Source of the DNA: Annona cherimola
Taxonomy: Eukaryota > Streptophyta > Magnoliopsida > Magnoliales > Annonaceae
DNA: 64,000 nt
Reading direction: 5' to 3'
Assembly: GCA_030490835.1 (NCBI GenBank)
Contig: CM059972.1
Span: 53,859,563 to 53,923,562 of the forward strand
Positions 58,252 to 64,000 of the stretch are shown here, piece by piece (within the stretch, counting starts at the first letter, position 1; each line of letters starts with the position of its first letter). Below the pieces are notes generated by a model. The model saw only the letters and a program-made list of their open reading frames with translations. It did not search any database and was not told where the DNA came from. Made by a program: the position numbers and the translations under genes.

Positions 58252-61200
58252 TGAGAAACCCCAACCTAAGGAGGATTTAATGTGTGCATTGAACATGTAC
58301 ATGTGACTTATATATGATTAAATGAAATTTTTGGATAATTTTATGATTTTATGATATTTTGCACTTAGGGTTCAACTAAGAATGATGGTTAAAAATTTAA
58401 TCACCGGAGCCCAATATGAGTCAAGGTGACTAAAGGGGCTTAATGAGGATTAGGATATGCTAATGTGGCATGAATATTTATTTTAATTTTCATGATTTAA
58501 TTAATGGAGATTAAAATGGAAATTATGGAATTATGTTGAAAAACACTAGAAAATTCATAACTCAACGCCTGCAAGGCGGATTCAAGTGAAATTTGACAGG
58601 GAAGTTGATGATGATGGGCTTGGTATTATGGAATTATTGGGTTATGAAAATCCTTAATCAAATTGGTGTGATGATTTATTGAACATAGTTCAAATCTAAC
58701 CGTTAACTTTAAACGACTATAACTTGAGCTAGGAAAATCGAATTGAGATGAAATTTGAAATGGTTGAATGAAATTATGAGATTAATATTTTGGAAGGTTT
58801 AGACTAAGCATGTTATTCTGGGAAAATATCTGAATTGAAAAATGTGTGCATAGTTGACTTTTGCTCCTCAAAGGTACCAAGTATTAAATGCTAGAGTACA
58901 TGGAATTAATGCATTATTTAATGGTCTATATGAGGTGTCAAAGGGAGGCAATTCCAAATGGATTTTATGAATTAACAAAAATACTAAAATTCATGGAAAA
59001 TCAAGAGCTTAAATGCATGGTATTAAATGGCTAAGGGTGTAGCTTCAATAGGCATGTATGTGTGTCAACACAAGGGATGCCCATGGGTGATAAAGTATGG
59101 TTTTTGGATTTTTTAGAAATCCCAAATATACATCTAAAATACCTAAACACCTAGGGTAAGTAATGGGCCATTAATCATGTGGAATTCCAAGGCATAAAAT
59201 CGTTCAAAGGAGTTGCTACATGGAACGTTGCCAAGTGGACAGCTGGATGGTTGTGATTAAAATAGATTTTTGGATTTTTGAAAAATGGTAAAAAATGAAT
59301 TTACTTGGCTGTGAGTTCACCAGCACATAAGAGGATAAGAGGGCATTCAATGGATGTGGAAAATGCAGCAACAAGTGGGGCCCATAGCTGGAAATTCCAG
59401 CTTTATAAATGGGATGCTCGGTCATGTGAAGAGAAGCTTGGAAAAGTATTTTTCTAAGTGCCAAAACTTCTACCCCAAGGAAGCAGCTCACATCTAGCTC
59501 TAGAGCCAGAAAAGAATGAAGAAAAACAAGGGAAAAAGAAGGGGAAAATAGGGATTATCAATTAATCAAGTAAGTATATGATTATTTTGAGTTTATACTT
59601 CAAATCTGGAAGTTATATGATGTTGTAAACTAAAATATGAACGGAACAGTAAATGGATGAATTTTAGTATGAAATTTTTTAAGAAGTGTCATGATGGGGC
59701 GATTAAGGAATGACCCAAATTTCAGCTTAAAAGGTAAGCCATTTGTAAATTAAAAATCCGAGAAAATCAACTTGGACAGGATTAAACGGGTGGCAGGATC
59801 AGCTGCACCAAAGCCTTTTTAATAATTTTTATACAAAGAATTTTGGGCTAAAAATTTTACATGATATATAAGACATATTTATAATAACACAAATAAAATA
59901 AAAATTAGGTTTTTATTGGTATAAATATACCCAATAAATTACGTGATTAAGGCTGTCTTAAAATGGATTCTTCTGTCCAGCAGAGTAAAAATACCAAAAT
60001 AAATAGAAATATCAAATATTTTGTGTTGAAAATATTTATTTTGGTTAATTAATGTAGTTATTTAGGTATGATAAAAATTTCAGATAAAAATGCTTGATTT
60101 TATATTAATTCAAGATTTTGAGATTTCAGTACGCTTAATTTCAGCATATGTGGATAGTTGGAGAAACAAATAAAAAAGAAATATGAAACCTATGTAGAAA
60201 TGATCCAAATTGATATATATTTTAATAACATAAATTTGGATTAGGTTTATGTGTCAAAATACACGTTAAATGGGAGAAAAATGGGTTCCAAAGTTGCTGT
60301 TTTGGAAACCTATGATTAGTGGATTTAAATTCCATAAAAATACCCTAAGTACAGTGTTAATTAATGATAATTATCATACTGAAATGTGGATTAAATTTCT
60401 GACTTGAAAATTTTTATGAAATGCCTCATATATGTGTTGTTAAATGGCTATATGTGAAAGGATAGACATGTATGAGTGGTAAATGACCTATGTAATTTGG
60501 TTCTGTGCAAAAAATGCATAAAAATATGATAAATTTTGTGAATATATTTCTGTTTAGAATTGCATGATGTTAATCTCAAATTTTGAGATTAATTAATAAG
60601 GCTTAAGGCAACGACGTGTGCTTAAAATGAGCACCGATGTGTGAATTTTGGAAAATGAGTGAAAAATGGCTTAAGGAAGGTAATGAGCTATTAAATAATA
60701 ATGATTGGATGATTATTATGTGATTGAATGATTACCCTACTTAAGGGACTAAATGTGATGTGTAATAGCCCATGTAATGCACTAGTATATGCTATACGGG
60801 CATAACGACTTGAGAAGTCGAAGGAATTATGTATGTTAATGAAAATGAGTTGGAAAATAGAATTGAATGCAAGCAAAGGAAATATATGAATGTTATACCA
60901 TTCTTATATGTATAGGAAAAGGCAAAGGGATAAGCGAAACGGAAAGCTAAGCAAGCTAGGTAAGCAAGCAGCTTTCTAAATGATTTTGGTTTTCATTATA
61001 AGGTATTTAAGGATGGTCATTCCTTGTTTCTATATGTATTGAATTGTTTATTTCTATTGAAATAAATGATTGTTTATGGTTTCGTAATTATGCTTGAAAT
61101 GTAATGAAATATGAATTTCTACGATGATTCATGGAAATGGTGTTTAAAGATGGATGATATAAAGAATTCTCTACATGAGAATGACAAGTTCCATGTGTAA

Positions 61201-62179
61201 GGGGGTATATAATGCCGGGGTGACTAAAAGTCATGCATAGATGGAAATCAAGTAGGCTAGTCGAGGTAGTAAGTGGACAAGGAGTCCCCCTTGACATCGT
61301 CAAGTCGGAAAGGACCGGTGAGGTAGGCTAGTCGAGGTAGTAAGTGGACAAGGAGTCCCCGTTGACGTTGCCAAGTCGGTAGGTCCGGCGCCAAGGATGG
61401 AAAGGATCATGTCATGAAAGAGGGTTCCCCGTGCTAGCGTACCGTCACATGAAGGATAACGTCATCAATGGAAATGATGAATTTGCACATCCAATGTTTA
61501 TGAAATGGCCAAAAACTGTGTTTTACGAAGGGTTCAAGGGTTTTCATGAAATGTTTATGAAAGGTTTATGAAAAAGTTTCTGCTCCGCAGGTAGTTGATC
61601 ACTTGCTAAGTGTCTCTACTGAATGGAGGGAAATATTTTTAAAGAATGTTGCTTTCAAAATGAATTGCATGAAAACCCTAAGCTTGTTTACTGAGTTATC
61701 ACTCACGTGTTGTTTTCCAAACCTCAGATAGGTACTGGGAGACTCAAGCGGTCGAGGACCTAAGAAATGGAGAAAAAGTACGAGATAGTACCATGTGGGC
61801 TAAAAGGATTAGCCATAGTGAGTGGAATAATATGAATAAAAGTATTCAGGTATGCTAATGTATATGAATTTATTTGAAGTTCTAAGTTCTCGGAGAACTA
61901 ATTAATGAATGGATGAGTGTATGTCTGGAATGGCAATGACATGATTAGGTCAAGAGGGCGTATGATGTATAGCAGCATGTTGAAATGGTTTAAAGGATAT
62001 GTGCAAGTGTATCATTGCTTATGTTATAAATGAAATGATGATGATGAAGAAATGAAAAAAAATTTAGACGAGTTCCAATTAAAATCCCGCCGCGTGATCA
62101 GGGCAACAATCCTGATTCACATTTACTAATCGATAAGATCTTGAGGTAAGGAAGTGGCGTCTCGGTTTGGGGCGCCACA
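58252..62179 (+). repeat. Chromovirus LTR 2 (3' LTR, 3.9 kb)
   Basis: Starts TGAGAAACCCCAACC after the polypurine tract and ends GGGGCGCCACA. It has the same pair of TAGGCTAGTCGAGGTAGTAA units near 61252-61390. The following five bases TACGA should be one half of the target duplication, but no partner is found left of LTR 1. Confidence 0.85.
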
Positions 62180-62641
62180 TACGACCTCCTTATAATATAT
62201 CTTAGCTAGCCTTTCTGCTGTATAAGTCCTTCTTATAGGTAGGAAGTGCGCAACTTTCGATAACCTATCTACGATTACCCATATGGAATCGTTTCCTGCT
62301 TGGGTCTTAGGTAATCCTTCTATAAAATCCATTGTGATGTCGTCTCACTTCCATGCAGGAATTTCTAAGGACTGTAGCTTCCCAGGCACTCTTTGGTGAT
62401 CTGCTTTCACCCGTTGGCAAGTTAAACACTTAGCCACGTATTCAGCGATCTCTCTTTTCATATTATTCCACCAATATGCTTTCTTGAGATCTTGATACAT
62501 CTTAGTACTTCCTAAGTGAATAGAGAATGGCGAAAAATGTGCCTCCTTAAGAATCTGTTTCTTCAACTCAACTGTATTAGGTATGCAAAGGCGACCCTTA
62601 TACCTATACATACCTTGCTCATCAATAGCAAATTCAGACAA
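62180..62641 (-). pseudogene. Gypsy integrase fragment, cut by the chromovirus
   Basis: Minus strand: zinc-binding region HFSPFSIHLGSTKMYQDLKK and CLTCQRVKADHQR (HHCC), then core start MDFIEGLPKTQAGNDSIWVI and VDRLSKVAHFLPIRRTYTAE, ending at YYKEVV where LTR 2 begins. The sequence is of Del/Tekay chromovirus type. A TGG-to-TGA stop (62345-62347) splits it. The second and third acidic catalytic residues would lie beyond the insertion and are not found. Confidence 0.88.
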
Positions 62642-62805
62642 TCTTTTTTCTTCATCTTCTCGACATGTGCATGTAGGTCTGCATCCTTTTGTTGCGCAGT
62701 CTTGATCTATTCAAAAAGTGACGATTGTATGCATAGTTGCGATAATCTTGTGTGAACTCCTGGTGGACATGCAATCAATTCCATTTGTCTTATCTCCTTA
62801 AGCAA

Positions 62806-63555
62806 TCATTCCTCATTGGTGATAAAATGCGCTAAGCTGACATTTCTGCTCAATGCATCAACTACCACATTTGCCATACCTGGATGGTATAAAATTTTCA
62901 AATCGTAATCCTTCAATAACTCGAGCCATCTCCTTTGTCTCATGTTTAACTCCTTTTGAGTGAAAATATATTTGAAGCTCTTGTGATCTGTGTAAATCTC
63001 AAATCTTGCACCATACAGGTAATGTCTCCATATTTTCAAGACAAACACCACAGCTGCTAATTCTAAATCATGTGTGGGGTAGCTTATCTCATTGGGCTTC
63101 AGCTGTCGCGACGCATAGGCTATCACTTTCCCTCTTTGCATCAGGACACACCCTAATCCCTTTCTTGACGCATCACTGTAAACCACAAACCCTTCATTTC
63201 TTTCTGGTAGGGTTAGGATGGCCACCTTTACCAATCACTATTTCAATTCCTGAAAACTGTGCTCGCATTCCTCAGACCATGCATACCTGACTCCTTTACG
63301 AGTCAACTTTGTTAACGGGGCTGACAGTTGTGAAAACCCTTCGACAAATCTTCTATAGTAGCCGGCCAACCCTAGAAAACTTCGAATTTCTGTAATGGTC
63401 ATCGACCTTGGCCATTTCAACACTGCTTTAATCTTTTGAGGATCAACTTGAATACCTCTTTCAAATATTATATGCCCAAGAAATCCTATTTGTTTCAACC
63501 AAAACTCACATTTCTTCAACTTGGCATATAATTTTTCTTTTCTTATTCTTTCCAA
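62806..63555 (-). pseudogene. Gypsy RT C-terminus and RNase H, with stop codons
   Basis: Minus strand: RT thumb/connection ([40 protein letters not shown]), then two adjacent stops (TAG 63238-63240 and TGA 63235-63237) where the family has Gln-Arg. RNase H follows: [68 protein letters not shown]. Catalytic Asp, Glu, Asp and Asp are all present. A further TGA (62806-62808) and a frameshift separate it from the integrase piece. Confidence 0.9.
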
Positions 63556-63561
63556 AACCCT

Positions 63562-64000
63562 TCATAAATGACTCTCATGCTCTTTCTCCATTTTAGAGTA
63601 GATCAGGACATCTTCAATAAATACAACCACAAATTGATCAAGATAGTCCCGAAAAACTCTATTCATCATATCCATGAATATAACAGGGGCATTAGTAAGT
63701 CCGAAAGGCATTACCAAAAACTCATAATGCCCATACCTAGTTCGAAAAGCCGTTTTATGAGTATCGGCCGGACTTATCCTCAGTTGATGATGCCCTGACT
63801 GTAGATCAATCTTGGAGAAAGTTGTGGCTCCTTGCAATTGATCGAATAAATCATCGATCCTGGGCAATGGATATTTATTCTTTATTGTAACTTTATTTAG
63901 CTCCTGGTAATCAATACATAACCTCAGAATTCCATCCTTTTCTTTACAAACAATACCGGAGCTCCCCAAGGTGACACACTTGGTCGAATAAAGCCCTTAT
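63562..64000 (-). pseudogene. Gypsy reverse transcriptase, partial, runs off the window
   Basis: Minus strand: [60 protein letters not shown] and [18 protein letters not shown]. The catalytic motif, normally FIDD in this group, reads FIED, so one of the two metal-binding aspartates is changed. Ends at TGA (63562-63564), which replaces an Arg codon. The N-terminal part of pol and gag lie beyond 64000. Confidence 0.9.

Overview
The window is seed-plant nuclear DNA, made mostly of nested and decaying transposable elements. The evidence is plant-type Gypsy and Copia LTR retrotransposons with initiator-Met-tRNA primer sites, plant gene pieces (UBP26, AGO4 clade, KNOX class II, plant P450 reductase, PB1 protein), AT-rich spacers and MITEs. 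The captured coding pieces are GC-rich, which fits a monocot or magnoliid, but I cannot name the species. No complete host gene is visible. I saw no tRNA, rRNA or CRISPR array on reading.

Region by region: 1-2.1 kb holds the last exons of a UBP26-like deubiquitinase gene. 2.6-7.5 kb is AT-rich spacer with a 250-bp tandem duplication, AACCGG-rich repeats, a fold-back MITE and four MITE copies of a second family. 7,973-37,966 is, in my reading, one Tat-lineage Gypsy element of about 30 kb, flanked by CAATC at both ends. Its 5' LTR is cut off at 9,978. A SIRE-like Copia element on the minus strand (10,448-21,795, plus a partial second gag) lies inside it, and a 282-bp MITE (23,335-23,616) sits in its gag. 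Its gag-pol reading frame runs 21,796-31,368 and carries three gag-like modules, protease, RT, two RNase H domains and integrase. Its 3' LTR is 33,262-37,966.

The striking part is 31.6-35.1 kb, duplicated in part at 8.0-9.9 kb. Between the integrase and the 3' LTR lies a decayed, intronless AGO4-clade Argonaute fragment. The U3 part of the LTR itself is a patchwork of host gene pieces: an unknown GC-rich first exon, NADPH-cytochrome P450 reductase, an AP180/CALM-type clathrin assembly protein, a KNOX2 domain, histone H2A and 6-phosphogluconate dehydrogenase. In the genomic RNA (R-U5...U3-R) all of these would sit together at the 3' end. This looks like a retrotransposon that repeatedly picked up host mRNA pieces and now duplicates them in both LTRs at each transposition.

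37.97-64 kb: a PB1-domain pseudogene (39 kb). Two solo LTRs of one family nested in opposite orientation (40,836-44,293; the inner one 41,879-43,624 has a perfect CTTAT target duplication). Degenerate Copia RT remains (48 kb). A cluster of related LTRs ending in GGCGCCACA. Within that cluster, an internally deleted chromovirus (LTRs ending at 57,306 and 62,179) interrupts the integrase of a minus-strand Gypsy pol that runs off the right edge and is riddled with transition-type stop codons.
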